A DNA stretch of 64,000 nucleotides, taken from positions 1,984,001 to 2,048,000 of the forward strand of contig NZ_CP006569.1 of the NCBI RefSeq assembly GCF_000517425.1. Direction: 5' to 3'. Below are positions 37,675 through 48,260 of this stretch, one piece after another. This DNA comes from Sodalis praecaptivus (GTDB lineage Bacteria; Pseudomonadota; Gammaproteobacteria; Enterobacterales; Enterobacteriaceae). Under the pieces are notes generated by a model. It had not been told where the DNA came from and did no database searches. It was given only the letters and a program-made list of their open reading frames with translations. Position numbers and translations under genes: made by a program. Each line of letters begins with the position of its first letter. Within the stretch, counting starts at the first letter, position 1.

Positions 37675-37981
37675 TCCGTTAAACGGCGCCGACGTGGCGC
37701 TGAGTATGCGCCTTTGCCGGATCCCAGCGGGCGGCAATAAGGATGCATCATTCGCAACGCCGCCGGCGCCGCAGTTCCATGTTGCAGCCGCCGGGACGGA
37801 GTGCAGATAGGGGACGGCGGCGCCGGCGGATTTTTGGTGGCGCCGGGTGCAAGGGAAACTGAGCGGCGGGGTTCCCGCATTGGCCCCTCTGGCGCCACGC
37901 TGCTACGGCCTGAGCGTGGTCACCCTTGACCTTTCAACCGCACCGCGGCTGTCGCACGCCAGTTCCGCGGCGCATCTTCAC
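37675..37981. other. Gap between yoaE and sdaA
   Basis: About 300 GC-rich bases between convergent genes. No remnant of pdeD (present here in E. coli) or clear terminator was seen. Confidence 0.5.
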
Positions 37982-39346
37982 TCAGTCGCATTGCACCTTG
38001 ATGGCCAGGCCGCCACGGGAGGTTTCGCGGTATTTGGCATTCATGTCCTTGCCGGTTTCATACATGGTTTCAATCACTTTATCGAGGGACACCCGCGGCG
38101 CGCTGGTGCGGCGCAGCGCCATGCGCGAGGCGTTGATCGCTTTTACGGCCGCGATCGCGTTACGTTCGATGCACGGCACCTGTACCTGGCCGCCCACCGG
38201 ATCGCAGGTCAGCCCCAGATTGTGTTCCATACCGATTTCCGCCGCGACGCACACCTGTTCCGGACTGCCGCCCATCAGCTCCGTCAGGCCGGCCGCCGCC
38301 ATGGAGCAGGCGACGCCCACCTCGCCCTGACAGCCGACTTCAGCGCCTGAAATGGAGGCATTCATCTTGTACAAAATACCGATTGCGCCGCTGGCGAGGA
38401 AATACCGCAGCCAGATATCGGCCGAGACCGGCTCGATGAAATGGTCATAATAGGCCAGAACGGCGGGCACGATCCCGCAGGCGCCATTAGTGGGCGCAGT
38501 GACAACACGGCCGCCGGCGGCATTCTCTTCATTGACCGCCAGGGCGAACATATTGACCCAGTCCACCACCTGCATGGGATCGGTTGAATGCTTATCCCCG
38601 GCGATCAACATCCTTCTGAGCGCGGCGGCGCGGCGCGGTACCCGCAGCGGCCCCGGCAGCACGCCCTCGGTATTCATGCCGCGATCGATACAGGCGCGCA
38701 TGGTCTGCCAGACGGCGGCAAAATAGCGGTCTATCTCCGCGCGCTCGTGCAGCGCGAGTTCGTTGCGCAACACCAAACCGGATAGCGACAGGGCGGTATC
38801 GCGGCAGTGTTCCAGCAATTGCTGAGCGCTAGTAAAACTAAAGGGAACGCTGACCTCATTCACCACCGCTTGGCCGAACTGTGCTTCCTCGACGATAAAA
38901 CCGCCGCCGATAGAGTAGTAGGTTTGGCTGTAAACGCAGCGATCGCCCGCGAACGCGTGGATGCGCAGCCCGTTTTCGTGCCGCGCCAGGTTAGTGTGGT
39001 GAAACACCATGCCCCCTTCGCGCGCAAAGTCCACTTCATGGGGAGTACCGGCCAACATCAGCCGCTGGCGCTGCGCGACGTCGCGCAAAAACGCCGGCGT
39101 GGCGTCTATGGCCACCGTATCCGGGCTATTGCCGGCCAGGCCAAGGATGATCGCCTGGTCGGTGTGGTGTCCTTTCCCGGTCAGGGCAAGGGAGCCGTAA
39201 ACCTCGACGGCGATACGCGTGACGGAGGTCAGCAGATGTTTTTCGACCAAATCGTCCACAAATTGTTTACCGGCTTTCATCGGGCCCACCGTATGGGAAC
39301 TGGACGGACCGATACCAATTTTGAACATATCGAAAACGCTGATCAC
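37982..39346 (-). CDS. sdaA: L-serine ammonia-lyase SdaA
   Basis: A 454-residue iron-sulfur serine deaminase that converts L-serine to pyruvate and ammonia. The N-terminal beta domain starts [22 protein letters not shown]. The C-terminal alpha domain has the 4Fe-4S cysteines in [20 protein letters not shown] and upstream at EQVCVAAE. Length equals E. coli SdaA. The start is GTG (39346) with an AGGAGAG site, as in E. coli. Confidence 0.97.
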   Translation of the reverse strand: MISVFDMFKIGIGPSSSHTVGPMKAGKQFVDDLVEKHLLTSVTRIAVEVYGSLALTGKGHHTDQAIILGLAGNSPDTVAIDATPAFLRDVAQRQRLMLAGTPHEVDFAREGGMVFHHTNLARHENGLRIHAFAGDRCVYSQTYYSIGGGFIVEEAQFGQAVVNEVSVPFSFTSAQQLLEHCRDTALSLSGLVLRNELALHERAEIDRYFAAVWQTMRACIDRGMNTEGVLPGPLRVPRRAAALRRMLIAGDKHSTDPMQVVDWVNMFALAVNEENAAGGRVVTAPTNGACGIVPAVLAYYDHFIEPVSADIWLRYFLASGAIGILYKMNASISGAEVGCQGEVGVACSMAAAGLTELMGGSPEQVCVAAEIGMEHNLGLTCDPVGGQVQVPCIERNAIAAVKAINASRMALRRTSAPRVSLDKVIETMYETGKDMNAKYRETSRGGLAIKVQCD

Positions 39347-39656
39347 GTTTGCTCTCCTGTAAAATTTTTATAAGGCAACGGGCAGGTGGCATTGACCTGA
39401 TTGTAATAGTTGAACGGGGTACACAGGCGCGTTTTCGCATGAAATAAACTAATGTCAACGGCGTTGACGATGCCACGCGTCATTTGCCCTGCTGCGCCGA
39501 CCATTAAGCGATATTTTTAAGTGCAGTAGTAAAATTAAATGCCAATTAACAATAATGTATTAGTATTATGTTCTGCGCAATGTCGCTTGCCGGGGATTTT
39601 AGCCAGTTAAATGGAAAAGAAAAGAACTCTGTGCCGTTAAGGGGAGCTGGCTCCCA
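39347..39656. other. sdaA promoter region
   Basis: About 310 bp upstream of sdaA and downstream of nudL. It is AT-rich in 39500-39560, consistent with a promoter. No gene is seen. Confidence 0.5.
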
Positions 39657-40250
39657 TTATTCGATTGGCGGACGGATATGTTGACCGAGGCGATAAAGGA
39701 TTTGAGCGGTCATGCCCCAGACCATGTGTTGCCGGTACCAGGAGAAATACACTCGCCGGGTTTGCGCTCGCCGTTCAATGTCCAGCGGGGTATAGCTCGC
39801 CAGCGACAAGGCCTCGGTCAGCGGAATTTCAAAAATTTCCGCCACTTCGGCCTCGCTGGCGACAAAACGGGCGCCTGGCGCCAGCAGCCCCACGATCGGG
39901 GTGACCTGAAAACCGCTGCTGCTGTCCACCGGCGGCAATTGTCCCAACACCCGGACCTGACGGGGATCGATGGCGACCTCCTCTTGCGCCTCGCGCAGCG
40001 CGGTGGCGATCGCGGAAACGTCGTCCGCATCCGCGCTGCCCCCCGGAAACGCCACCTGACCGGCGTGTTTGCGCAGGGACGCGGCGCGGCGGGTGAGCAA
40101 CAATGTCGGCGTAGAATGGCAAATAATCGGAATCAGCACCGCCGCACGCCGGCGATGGTAGGTCTCGTGACGTGTCTCCGGCAGCAGCAGTTGAAAACGG
40201 GTAATAAATTCCGCTAGCGGCAGCGGGCGCTCGGTCACGGCGTCAGGCAT
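39657..40250 (-). CDS. nudL: Nudix hydrolase NudL (CoA pyrophosphatase type)
   Basis: A 197-residue Nudix protein. The CoA-type signature LRKHAGQVAFPGG lies just before the Nudix box (GGSADADDVSAIATALREAQ, then EEVAID). Members cleave CoA or similar diphosphates. The start ATG lies 8 bp inside the end of pabB, so translation is coupled. The gene order pabB-nudL-sdaA is conserved with E. coli. Confidence 0.93.
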   Translation of the reverse strand: MPDAVTERPLPLAEFITRFQLLLPETRHETYHRRRAAVLIPIICHSTPTLLLTRRAASLRKHAGQVAFPGGSADADDVSAIATALREAQEEVAIDPRQVRVLGQLPPVDSSSGFQVTPIVGLLAPGARFVASEAEVAEIFEIPLTEALSLASYTPLDIERRAQTRRVYFSWYRQHMVWGMTAQILYRLGQHIRPPIE

Positions 40251-41604
40251 GCAACTGCTCCAGCAGCGGCAGTAGCGAGGCGGCCTTCGCCAGGGTTTCC
40301 TGATATTCCGCTTCTTCGTCGCTGTCGGCGATAAGACCGCCGCCGACGGGGCAGTGTATATGCTGGTCCGCCACCAGAAGGGTGCGAATGGCGATATTGG
40401 TATCCATCGTGCCGCAGCAACTGACATAGCCGATGCTTCCGCACCAGGCGCTGCGACGCTGGGGTTCGAGCCTTTCGATGATTTCCATTGCCCGCACCTT
40501 TGGCGCGCCGGTAATGGAGCCGCCGGGGAAGCAGGCGCGCAGCAGATCGCAGGGAGTGCGATCGGCCGCCAGGGTGGCGGTGATGGTGCTGACCATGTGA
40601 TGCACCGCCGTAAAGGTCTCGATAGCAAATAGCGAGGGCACGCGCACGCTGCCCGGTTGCGCCACGCGGCCGATATCGTTACGCAACAGATCCACTATCA
40701 TCAAATTTTCCGCCTGATCTTTAGCGGAAGCGGCCAGCCGCGCTGCCTGCTGGCGATCGGCGTCGGCATCCGCCAGCCGCGGCAGCGTCCCTTTAATGGG
40801 GCGGGTCTGGATTTCGCCGGCGCGCAGGCGCAGGAAACGTTCCGGCGACAAGCTCATCACCGCTTGGTCTTCCAGACGGATGAAGGCTGAAAACGGCGCT
40901 CGGTTATGGGCCAGCAAATGGCGAAACGCCGGCCATTCATCCCCGTCGCAAGGGGCGCTGAAGCGCTGTGCTAAACAGACCTGATAGCAGTCTCCCGCCA
41001 GTAAGTGTTGCTGGACCTGGCGAAATTTCTCGCCATATTCGGCGCGGGACATATTGGCGCGCCAGGGGCCGAGCAGATGAAACGGCGCCGATGTGGGCGG
41101 CGCCGCGGCGGTCAACCGGCTAAGCAAGGGCGCCGGATCGTCGTAACTCACCAGGGTCACCGTATGGCGATGGTGGTCGGCAATGACCGCCCAGCGATAA
41201 ATGCCCACCGCCATTTCCGGCAGGGGGACGTCCTGTTGCGCCAGCGCAGGCAGGGTTTCGATGCCGCGGGCGAGATCGTAGCCAAAATAGCCGAGCGCCC
41301 CGCCGAGGAACGGCAATGACGCGTTGGGCAGGGTCGTCATGCCCGCCGCCGCCAACGCCTGCTGGACCAGCGCAAAAGGGTCGTCGCGGCGAGACTCGCG
41401 GTCATCCCCCCGGCGAATTTCGGTGACACCGTCACGCGTCACCAGCGTGACCGCGGGCGCCGCCACCAGAATATCGTAACGGCTGTCGGGATGACTGCTG
41501 TTGCCGGAATGCAGCAGCATCGCCCAGGGCTGCCCGGCCAGCGGGGTAAAGTAGTCCAGTACGGCATCGGGCCGGTAGGGTAATGCTGTCAGTTGTGGCT
41601 GCAT
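40243..41604 (-). CDS. pabB: Aminodeoxychorismate synthase component I (PabB)
   Basis: A 453-residue chorismate-using enzyme, the same length as E. coli PabB. It makes 4-amino-4-deoxychorismate for p-aminobenzoate and folate, with glutamine-derived ammonia from PabA. The active Lys is in RPIKGTLPRL (near residue 275), and the C-terminal blocks SITGAPKVRAMEIIERLEPQRR and GGGLIADSDEEAEYQET (both quoted in part) bind chorismate and Mg. The ATG at 41604 aligns with the E. coli start; upstream frame is not homologous. Confidence 0.96.
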   Translation of the reverse strand: MQPQLTALPYRPDAVLDYFTPLAGQPWAMLLHSGNSSHPDSRYDILVAAPAVTLVTRDGVTEIRRGDDRESRRDDPFALVQQALAAAGMTTLPNASLPFLGGALGYFGYDLARGIETLPALAQQDVPLPEMAVGIYRWAVIADHHRHTVTLVSYDDPAPLLSRLTAAAPPTSAPFHLLGPWRANMSRAEYGEKFRQVQQHLLAGDCYQVCLAQRFSAPCDGDEWPAFRHLLAHNRAPFSAFIRLEDQAVMSLSPERFLRLRAGEIQTRPIKGTLPRLADADADRQQAARLAASAKDQAENLMIVDLLRNDIGRVAQPGSVRVPSLFAIETFTAVHHMVSTITATLAADRTPCDLLRACFPGGSITGAPKVRAMEIIERLEPQRRSAWCGSIGYVSCCGTMDTNIAIRTLLVADQHIHCPVGGGLIADSDEEAEYQETLAKAASLLPLLEQLHA

Positions 41605-41755
41605 GGATAAGCGCCTGTTCCCGAATGACGCGGCAACGGCAACCTGTCCGCGCGTGTGGTGATATGATGGCGCGATCCTAGCATACATCCTCGCCATGGC
41701 GTAACCGGCCGCGTCATGAGATAATCGACACGATTGCCGCCACCGAGAGAAACTG

Positions 41756-42004
41756 ATGTTACACGATATGCCCGCGTTAACCCATGAGCAGCAGCAACAG
41801 GCCGTCGAACGTATTCAGGCGTTAATGGCCCAGGGGATGAGCAGCGGCGAGGCCATTGCGCTGGTGGCGCGCGAACTGCGCGCCGACCACGCCGGCGAAA
41901 GGGTGACGCTGCGCTGGGAGGAGGAGGAGGAAACCGAGGCTTATGAAGCCCCGGCGGTGCCCCCGGAGACGGATCCTTACGATGGCTCTCCCGATGACGA
42001 TTGA
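41756..42004 (+). CDS. yoaH: UPF0181 protein YoaH
   Basis: 82 residues. The first 55 ([20 protein letters not shown], then [16 protein letters not shown]) match E. coli YoaH, which has 59 residues. The remaining C-terminus is an acidic Glu/Asp/Pro-rich tail without a counterpart in E. coli. Function unknown. It is divergent from pabB. Confidence 0.88.
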   Translation: MLHDMPALTHEQQQQAVERIQALMAQGMSSGEAIALVARELRADHAGERVTLRWEEEEETEAYEAPAVPPETDPYDGSPDDD

Positions 42005-42022
42005 GCGCAGGGTGGCCCGTTC

Positions 42023-42373
42023 TTATAGCGCGGCGATGATTTTGATTTCGATTTTATAGCGCGGATTCATCAGCCCCGCCTGAACCGTACAGCGCACCGG
42101 CGCGCTGCCGGCCTCGACCCAGTTATCCCACACCGCATTCATCGCGGCGAAATCCGCAGCGTTAGGCAGGAAAATGGTCGCATCCAGCAGGCGGCGTTTG
42201 TCGGTGTTGCAGCGCGCCAGCATGGCGTCGATAGCGGCGAGCGCGCTGACGGTCTGGCCGGTAATGTCTTCGTCAAGCGCGGCATCCGCCGCCACGCTGG
42301 TGTAGTAAAGAGTCTGATGATGGATCACCGCGTCGGACATACGGGCGCCGGCATCAATACGCTGGAGGGTCAT
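42023..42373 (-). CDS. yoaB: RidA family protein YoaB
   Basis: A 116-residue RidA/YjgF/YER057c protein. The conserved Arg and Cys lie in APVRCTVQAGLMNPRYKIEI, nearly identical to E. coli YoaB. Family members hydrolyse reactive enamine/imine intermediates. It is divergent from yoaA and convergent with yoaH, the E. coli order. Confidence 0.93.
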   Translation of the reverse strand: MTLQRIDAGARMSDAVIHHQTLYYTSVAADAALDEDITGQTVSALAAIDAMLARCNTDKRRLLDATIFLPNAADFAAMNAVWDNWVEAGSAPVRCTVQAGLMNPRYKIEIKIIAAL

Positions 42374-42537
42374 TGCATTTCCTTTCAGTGGTTAGTGAAA
42401 ACAACAGCATATCATACCGGCGCGGGAAGCCCAGCGCGCCCGACGGCGGTAGCGAAACGCGTTTGCGCGCGTGTCCGGGGGAAGCGAGCCGGACGAGGTA
42501 GGGAAAAACAGCGGAACGCGTTGGCGTGGGAGACAGT

Positions 42538-44439
42538 GTGACAGACGATTTTACGCCCGAGGGCGTGCTGGCGAAAGCCCTGAGCGGTTTTAAGCCGCGG
42601 GAGTCCCAGCGCCTGATGGCAGACGCTATTCGCGACGCCATCGGCGCGCAACAACCGCTGGTGGTGGAGGCGGGTACCGGCACCGGCAAGACCTACGCCT
42701 ATCTGGTGCCGGCCCTGCGTGCCGATAAAAAGGTGATCATTTCCACCGGCTCTAAGGCGTTACAGGATCAGCTCTACGCCCGGGATCTGCCGCGTATCGC
42801 GCAGGCCCTGTCCTACCGCGGACAACTGGCTTTGTTGAAAGGGCGCGCCAATTATTTGTGCCTGGAACGCATGGCGCAGCACGCGGCGGCAGGGGGCGCA
42901 CTGCCGCCGGAAACGCTCGACGCGCTGAGCCAGGTGCGCGCCTGGGCATCGCAAACCGAGGATGGCGACATCGCCAACTGCGGCGGGATCGCCGAAGACA
43001 GCCCCATCTGGCCGCTGGTGACCAGCACGAACGACAACTGCCTTGGCAGCGATTGTCCTGAGTATAAAGAGTGCTTTGTGGTTAAAGCGCGCCGCCGGGC
43101 TATGGATGCCGACGTGGTGGTGGTCAACCATCATCTTTTCCTGGCGGATATGGTGGTGAAAGAAAGCGGTTTCGGCGAACTGATCCCCCGCGGCGACGTG
43201 ATGATTTTCGACGAAGCGCATCAACTGCCGGATATCGCCAGCCAGTATTTCGGCCAGCAGCTCACCAGCCGCCACATGCTGGATTTGGCGCGCGATATGA
43301 CCTTGGCCTACCGCACCGATGTCCGCGACATGCAGCAGCTGCAAAAGAGCGCCGATCAGCTCTCGTTTCGCGCCCAGGATTTTCGCCTGGCGTTGGGTGA
43401 ACCGGGGTTTCGCGGTAACCTGCGCGACGCGCTGGCCCAGCCGATGGTGCAGCGCGCGCTGGTGCTGCTGGATGATGCGCTGGAGTTATGTCATGACGTG
43501 GCGAAGCTGGCGCTCGGCCGCTCGGCGCTGCTGGATGCCGCGTTTGAACGTGCGACGCTGTACCGCGCCAGGTTAAAACGCTTGAAAAATACCAGCGAGC
43601 CGGGATTCAGTTATTGGTACGAATGTAACGCGCGTCATTTTGTCCTAGCGCTGACGCCGCTGTCGGTCTCTAACCGTTTTCACGAAGTCATGGCGGAGAA
43701 GGCCGGCACGTGGATCTTCACCTCCGCGACGCTGTCGGTGAATGACAAGCTGGATCATTTCACCCAGCGCATGGGATTGGAGAAGGCGACATCGCTTTTG
43801 CTCGCCAGCCCGTTTGATTATGCCGCTCAGGCGCTGCTGTGCGTGCCGCGCTTTTTACCGGAACCGCGGGAACGCGGCGCCGCGCAGAAGCTGGCGCGGA
43901 TGTTGCGACCGGTCATTGTCGCCAACCGCGGTCGCTGTTTCTTCCTCTGTACCTCGCATCAGATGATGCGCGATCTGGCGGTGGAGTTTCGCGCCTCGCT
44001 GACGCTACCGGTTTTGGTGCAGGGGGAAACCAGCAAGCGCGAAATCCTGCGCCAGTTTGTCGACGCCGGTAACGCGGTGCTGGTGGCCACCAACAGTTTT
44101 TGGGAAGGGGTGGACGTGCGCGGTGATGTGCTGTCATGCGTCATCATTGATAAACTGCCGTTTACCGCGCCGGACGATCCGCTGCTGAAGGCGCGCATTG
44201 AGGATTGTCAACTGCGCGGTGGCGATCCGTTCGCCGAGGTGCAGATCCCCGAGGCGGTCATCGCCCTGAAACAGGGGGTCGGCCGGCTCATACGCGACAG
44301 CGATGACCGTGGCGTGCTCATCATTTGCGATCAGCGGCTGGTGACCCGCCCGTACGGTAAGATTTTTCTGCAAAGTCTGCCGCCGGCGCGCCGCACGCGA
44401 TCGCTGGAGCGTGCCATCGCCTTTCTGACCGGCGGCTAA
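42538..44439 (+). CDS. yoaA: DinG/XPD-family DNA helicase YoaA
   Basis: A 633-residue superfamily 2 Fe-S helicase. Walker A is [12 protein letters not shown] (near residue 45); the Fe-S cysteine cluster includes [22 protein letters not shown]; the DEAH box is FDEAHQL. The C-terminal motifs TSATLSVND and GVGRLIRD complete the motor. In E. coli it works with HolC in repair at stalled forks. The start is GTG (42538), preceded by GGGAGA, where YoaA homology (VTDDF) begins. Confidence 0.95.
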   Translation: MTDDFTPEGVLAKALSGFKPRESQRLMADAIRDAIGAQQPLVVEAGTGTGKTYAYLVPALRADKKVIISTGSKALQDQLYARDLPRIAQALSYRGQLALLKGRANYLCLERMAQHAAAGGALPPETLDALSQVRAWASQTEDGDIANCGGIAEDSPIWPLVTSTNDNCLGSDCPEYKECFVVKARRRAMDADVVVVNHHLFLADMVVKESGFGELIPRGDVMIFDEAHQLPDIASQYFGQQLTSRHMLDLARDMTLAYRTDVRDMQQLQKSADQLSFRAQDFRLALGEPGFRGNLRDALAQPMVQRALVLLDDALELCHDVAKLALGRSALLDAAFERATLYRARLKRLKNTSEPGFSYWYECNARHFVLALTPLSVSNRFHEVMAEKAGTWIFTSATLSVNDKLDHFTQRMGLEKATSLLLASPFDYAAQALLCVPRFLPEPRERGAAQKLARMLRPVIVANRGRCFFLCTSHQMMRDLAVEFRASLTLPVLVQGETSKREILRQFVDAGNAVLVATNSFWEGVDVRGDVLSCVIIDKLPFTAPDDPLLKARIEDCQLRGGDPFAEVQIPEAVIALKQGVGRLIRDSDDRGVLIICDQRLVTRPYGKIFLQSLPPARRTRSLERAIAFLTGG

Positions 44440-44519
44440 GCGCCGTATCCCCTTGTGGCAGCGGGTGTGTTATGATAAACGCCCGTTACAGTCCTTATCA
44501 CTCCCGCCTGAGGTTTGGC

Positions 44520-45218
44520 ATGTCTACCCGCATTTTAGCCCTTGATACCGCGACAGAAGCCTGTTCCGCCGCGCTGATGCTCGACGACGAGCTGCTGGAG
44601 CGCTTCGCCGTAGCACCCCGTGAACACACGCAGCGCATCCTGCCCATGGTGGACAGCCTGTTGGCGGAGGCCGGTATTACGCTTGATAGTCTTGATGCGC
44701 TGGCGTTCGGCCGCGGTCCCGGCAGCTTTACCGGCGTGCGCATCGGCATCGGCATTGCCCAGGGGCTGGCGCTGGGCGCCGATCTGCCGCTTATCGGCGT
44801 CTCCACCCTGGCGGCGCTGGCCGAAGGCGCCTGGCGTCAAACCGGCGCTAGCCAGGTGCTGACCGCTATAGACGCGCGCATGGGGGAAGTGTACTGGGCG
44901 GCGTATCGACGTGAGGCGGGCGTCTGGCTGGGCGAGGATGGCGAAGCGGTGGCGGCGCCGGCGGCCCTAGCGGCGCTGAGCGCAGACCTGAGCGGGTGCT
45001 GGGCCACCGCCGGCACCGGCTGGCAAACGTACCCGACGTTGCTACAGCATGACGGATTGCAGCTCATCGCGGGTGAAACGTTGCTGCCCAGCGCGCGGGA
45101 CATGTTGCCGATAGCGCTTCATCACTATCGCCACGGCGGCGCCCGACCGGTCGCGCTGGCGGAACCGACCTACTTGCGCAATGAAGTGGCATGGAAAAAA
45201 TTACCTGGCCGCGCTTGA
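44520..45218 (+). CDS. tsaB: tRNA threonylcarbamoyladenosine protein TsaB
   Basis: A 232-residue ASKHA-fold protein. The blocks [15 protein letters not shown] (N-term), [20 protein letters not shown] and [12 protein letters not shown] are typical. With TsaD and TsaE it makes t6A37 in tRNAs reading ANN codons; it is essential in E. coli. The ATG at 44520 starts the conserved [10 protein letters not shown]. It is followed by yeaY 62 bp downstream. Confidence 0.96.
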   Translation: MSTRILALDTATEACSAALMLDDELLERFAVAPREHTQRILPMVDSLLAEAGITLDSLDALAFGRGPGSFTGVRIGIGIAQGLALGADLPLIGVSTLAALAEGAWRQTGASQVLTAIDARMGEVYWAAYRREAGVWLGEDGEAVAAPAALAALSADLSGCWATAGTGWQTYPTLLQHDGLQLIAGETLLPSARDMLPIALHHYRHGGARPVALAEPTYLRNEVAWKKLPGRA

Positions 45219-45280
45219 GCGCTAAACTTATCCGGCCGGTGCGGGTCAAAGTAGTAAGTTTATTAACGAGATCAAGTACT

Positions 45281-45892
45281 ATGTTCAGCCATCAGGCTTC
45301 ACCCGTATCGTTGCGCCGGCTGATGCCGGTCGGTTTCCTGGCCGCGATGTTAACGCTTACGGGGTGTGTGACGGTACCGGAGGCGATCCGCGGCACGACC
45401 CCGACGCCGCAGGATGATTTGGTGCGGGTGATGAATGCGCCGCAGCTGTACATCGGTCAAGAAGGGCGCTTCGGCGGTAAAGTGGTCAAAGTGACGAATG
45501 AAACCGGTCGCACCCGGCTGGAAATCGCCACCGTACCCCTTGATGATGGCGCGGTGCCGCTGATGCACCAGCCGTCCCTTGGCCGCATCATTGCTCAAAT
45601 CAGCGGTTTCGTCGAACCTTCCGATTTGAAGGGGCAATGGGTCACTGTTGTGGGGCCGATCACCGGCACGGAAAAAGGCCATATCGATAAAGCGAATTAC
45701 ACCTACATGGTTATGCAGGTGAACGGCTATAAACGCTGGCGCATCGTGCGTGAGGTGTCGGCGCCCATGGGGCCGCCGCTCGGGCCCTGGGGTTGGGACT
45801 ACCGCTATGGATCGCCGTGGGGACCAGGTTACGGTCCGGCATGGGGCGCTTACTACGGCGATACGCGGGTAGACACCGTCTTGGTGGACTAA
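45281..45892 (+). CDS. yeaY: Slp-family outer-membrane lipoprotein YeaY
   Basis: 203 residues. The signal peptide ends in the lipobox LTLTGC (Cys near residue 27), followed by [22 protein letters not shown] as in E. coli YeaY (quoted in part). The C-terminus is a Gly/Pro/Trp/Tyr-rich tail ([18 protein letters not shown]). It is predicted to be anchored in the outer membrane; the role is unknown. In E. coli fadD follows; here rnd follows after 37 bp. Confidence 0.93.
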   Translation: MFSHQASPVSLRRLMPVGFLAAMLTLTGCVTVPEAIRGTTPTPQDDLVRVMNAPQLYIGQEGRFGGKVVKVTNETGRTRLEIATVPLDDGAVPLMHQPSLGRIIAQISGFVEPSDLKGQWVTVVGPITGTEKGHIDKANYTYMVMQVNGYKRWRIVREVSAPMGPPLGPWGWDYRYGSPWGPGYGPAWGAYYGDTRVDTVLVD

Positions 45893-45929
45893 CTTTTTCT
45901 TAACACACGCGCAAAAAGAGAGTGCAGTA

Positions 45930-47069
45930 TTGGATTATCAATTAATTACCACGGATCAGGCTTTGCACGACAGATGTCAGCAGGCCCGTCAGCCTTCGTG
46001 GGTAGCGGTAGATACCGAATTTGTGCGTACCCGCACCTATTATCCCCAACTGGGCCTGATTCAGTTATACGACGGTGACGCGCTGACGCTTATCGATCCG
46101 CTGGCGATTACCGATTGGCAGCCCTTCATTGCGCTTTTGGCGGATCAACAGGTCACTAAATTGCTGCATGCCTCCAGCGAAGACCTGGAAGTGTTCTGGC
46201 ATCGCTTTGGTCAGATGCCGGAACCGATGATCGATACCCAAGTGCTGGCGGCGTTTACCGGCCGCGCGCTTTCCTGCGGATTTGCCGCGCTGGTGGCGGA
46301 AACGTTGCAGGTCACGCTAGATAAAACGGAATCCCGCACCGATTGGCTCGCACGGCCGCTCAGCGACAGGCAGTGTGATTATGCCGCCGCCGATGTTTAC
46401 TGGCTCTTGCCGATGGCGCATAAGCTAATAGCGCAAACGCAACAGGCGGGATGGTGGTCGCAGGCCAGCCAGGAGTGCGCGGCCCTGTGTCAACGGCGTC
46501 AGGACGTCACCGATCCTGAATTAGCCTATCGAGATATCGCTAACGCCTGGCAGCTGCGCACGCGTCAGCTTGCGTGCCTACAGCGGCTGGCCAGCTGGCG
46601 CCTGAATAAGGCCCGCGAGCGCGATATGGCGGTCAATTTTGTTGTTCGCGAAGAAAATCTCTGGCAGGTGGCGCGCTATATGCCGGGCTCCCTTGGCGAG
46701 CTGGAGCAGCTTGGCCTCAGCGGGCCCGAAATCCGCTTCCACGGCCGGGCGCTGCTGGCGCGGGTACAGGAGGCTCAGGCGCTGTCGGACGAAGCGTTGC
46801 CGCCGCCGGTACTCAATCTTATCGATCGTCCCGGGTATCGCCAGACGTTTAAAGCGTTGAAAGAGCAAATTCAACTGACGGCTAACAAGACGGGGCTGAG
46901 CAGTGAGTTGCTGGCGTCCCGGCGTCAGATAAACCAGTTAATCAGCGTAGTTTGGGGGCTGACTCACACTGCGCGGCAGCCGGAATTGATAAGCGGCTGG
47001 CGGGGAGCGCTGTTCGGCGCCCAATTGCTGGCCTTGTTATCCCAGGACGAAAGCGAAACGCGCTCTTAA
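45930..47069 (+). CDS. rnd: Ribonuclease D
   Basis: A 379-residue DEDD 3'-5' exoribonuclease. The catalytic Asp28 and Glu30 lie in AVDTEFVRTRTYYP, further Asp in IDTQVLAAF and the DEDDy Tyr in CDYAAADVYWL. Two HRDC domains follow (about 210-290 and 295-375). It matures tRNA 3' ends. The start codon is TTG, as in E. coli, where rnd also uses UUG. It is directly followed by the convergent min locus. Confidence 0.96.
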   Translation: MDYQLITTDQALHDRCQQARQPSWVAVDTEFVRTRTYYPQLGLIQLYDGDALTLIDPLAITDWQPFIALLADQQVTKLLHASSEDLEVFWHRFGQMPEPMIDTQVLAAFTGRALSCGFAALVAETLQVTLDKTESRTDWLARPLSDRQCDYAAADVYWLLPMAHKLIAQTQQAGWWSQASQECAALCQRRQDVTDPELAYRDIANAWQLRTRQLACLQRLASWRLNKARERDMAVNFVVREENLWQVARYMPGSLGELEQLGLSGPEIRFHGRALLARVQEAQALSDEALPPPVLNLIDRPGYRQTFKALKEQIQLTANKTGLSSELLASRRQINQLISVVWGLTHTARQPELISGWRGALFGAQLLALLSQDESETRS

Positions 47070-47153
47070 GCGGCGGGGGGAGTCAATGGCGTGGCTGGCC
47101 CATGAGGCCGCGAGCCTCCTACCGTCAGGCAGGAGGCGGAAGAGCGGCGGCGT

Positions 47154-47423
47154 TCATTTGGTGCTTTCTTCCGTTTCCGGCAGCGTTACGTTCAGCTCCA
47201 GGATGGAGATATCCCCATCCTTCTTCTCCAATTGAACCGAAAGCATTTCCGGGTCGATTTGCACATATTTACTGATGACCTCAAGCAGGTCGCGTTTCAG
47301 CTGCGGCAGATAATGCGGCTCGTTATCGCCTCTGCGCCGCTCGGCAACGATGATCTGCAGCCGTTCCTTGGCTATATTGGCTGTCGTTTTTTTACGGGAG
47401 AGAAAAAAGTCAAGTAATGCCAT
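47154..47423 (-). CDS. minE: Cell division topological specificity factor MinE
   Basis: 89 residues. The N-terminal membrane/MinD-binding segment ([20 protein letters not shown]) and the dimer domain are typical. MinE stimulates MinD ATPase, drives pole-to-pole oscillation and limits MinC to the poles. It starts 3 bp after the minD stop. Confidence 0.97.
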   Translation of the reverse strand: MALLDFFLSRKKTTANIAKERLQIIVAERRRGDNEPHYLPQLKRDLLEVISKYVQIDPEMLSVQLEKKDGDISILELNVTLPETEESTK

Positions 47424-47426
47424 GGT

Positions 47427-48239
47427 TTATCCCCCAAACAGGCGTTTCAGGAATCCCTTCTTCTCTTCTTCGATGAAGCGGAAGGGACGTTCTTCTCCTA
47501 ACAGGCGATCAACCATATCTGAATAGGCCTGGCCAGCATCAGACTCCTCATCGAGAATTACCGGCTCTCCCTGGTTGGAAGCCCGCAACACCGATTGATC
47601 CTCGGGGATCACACCTACCAGAGGAATGCGTAGAATTTCAATCACATCTTCCATACTGAGCATGTCGCCGCGGCTGACGCGTCCCGGGTTGTAACGGGTC
47701 AGTAGCAGATGCTCTTTAATGGGGTCTTGACCGCTTTCGGCTCGGCGCGATTTGGACGAAAGAATGCCCAGAATACGGTCGGAGTCGCGCACCGACGACA
47801 CTTCCGGGTTGGTCGTGATAATCGCTTCATCGGCAAAATACAGCGCCATTAAGGCACCGGTTTCAATACCGGCCGGTGAATCGCAAACGACAAAATCGAA
47901 TTCCATCGTGCTGAGATCGTTCAATACCTTTTCCACGCCGTCGCGGGTCAGGGCATCTTTATCCCGCGTCTGCGAGGCAGGCAGAATATATAAATTCTCG
48001 GTCCGCTTATCTTTTATCAGCGCTTGATTCAGCGTGGCATCACCCTGGATGACATTGACAAAGTCATAGACCACCCGGCGCTCACAGCCCATGATCAAAT
48101 CGAGGTTTCGCAGGCCGATATCGAAATCGATCACCACGGTTTTCTTTCCTTTGCGGGCTAAACCGGTAGCGATGGCCGCGCTTGATGTGGTCTTGCCAAC
48201 GCCCCCTTTACCCGAAGTAACAACTATAATGCGTGCCAT
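47427..48239 (-). CDS. minD: Septum site-determining ATPase MinD
   Basis: A 270-residue ParA-like ATPase, the same length as in E. coli. The deviant Walker A SGKGGVGKTT (residues 9-18) and the C-terminal amphipathic membrane anchor EEKKGFLKRLFGG are present. It recruits MinC to the membrane. The ATG at 48239 (MARIIVVTSG) is used. Confidence 0.98.
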   Translation of the reverse strand: MARIIVVTSGKGGVGKTTSSAAIATGLARKGKKTVVIDFDIGLRNLDLIMGCERRVVYDFVNVIQGDATLNQALIKDKRTENLYILPASQTRDKDALTRDGVEKVLNDLSTMEFDFVVCDSPAGIETGALMALYFADEAIITTNPEVSSVRDSDRILGILSSKSRRAESGQDPIKEHLLLTRYNPGRVSRGDMLSMEDVIEILRIPLVGVIPEDQSVLRASNQGEPVILDEESDAGQAYSDMVDRLLGEERPFRFIEEEKKGFLKRLFGG

Positions 48240-48260
48240 AAATGGATTCCTTGTCAAGGG

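Noticed and set aside
47113-47137. A terminator between rnd and minE
   Set aside because: A GCCTCCT/AGGAGGC hairpin exists but has no T-run on either strand, so intrinsic termination cannot be claimed.
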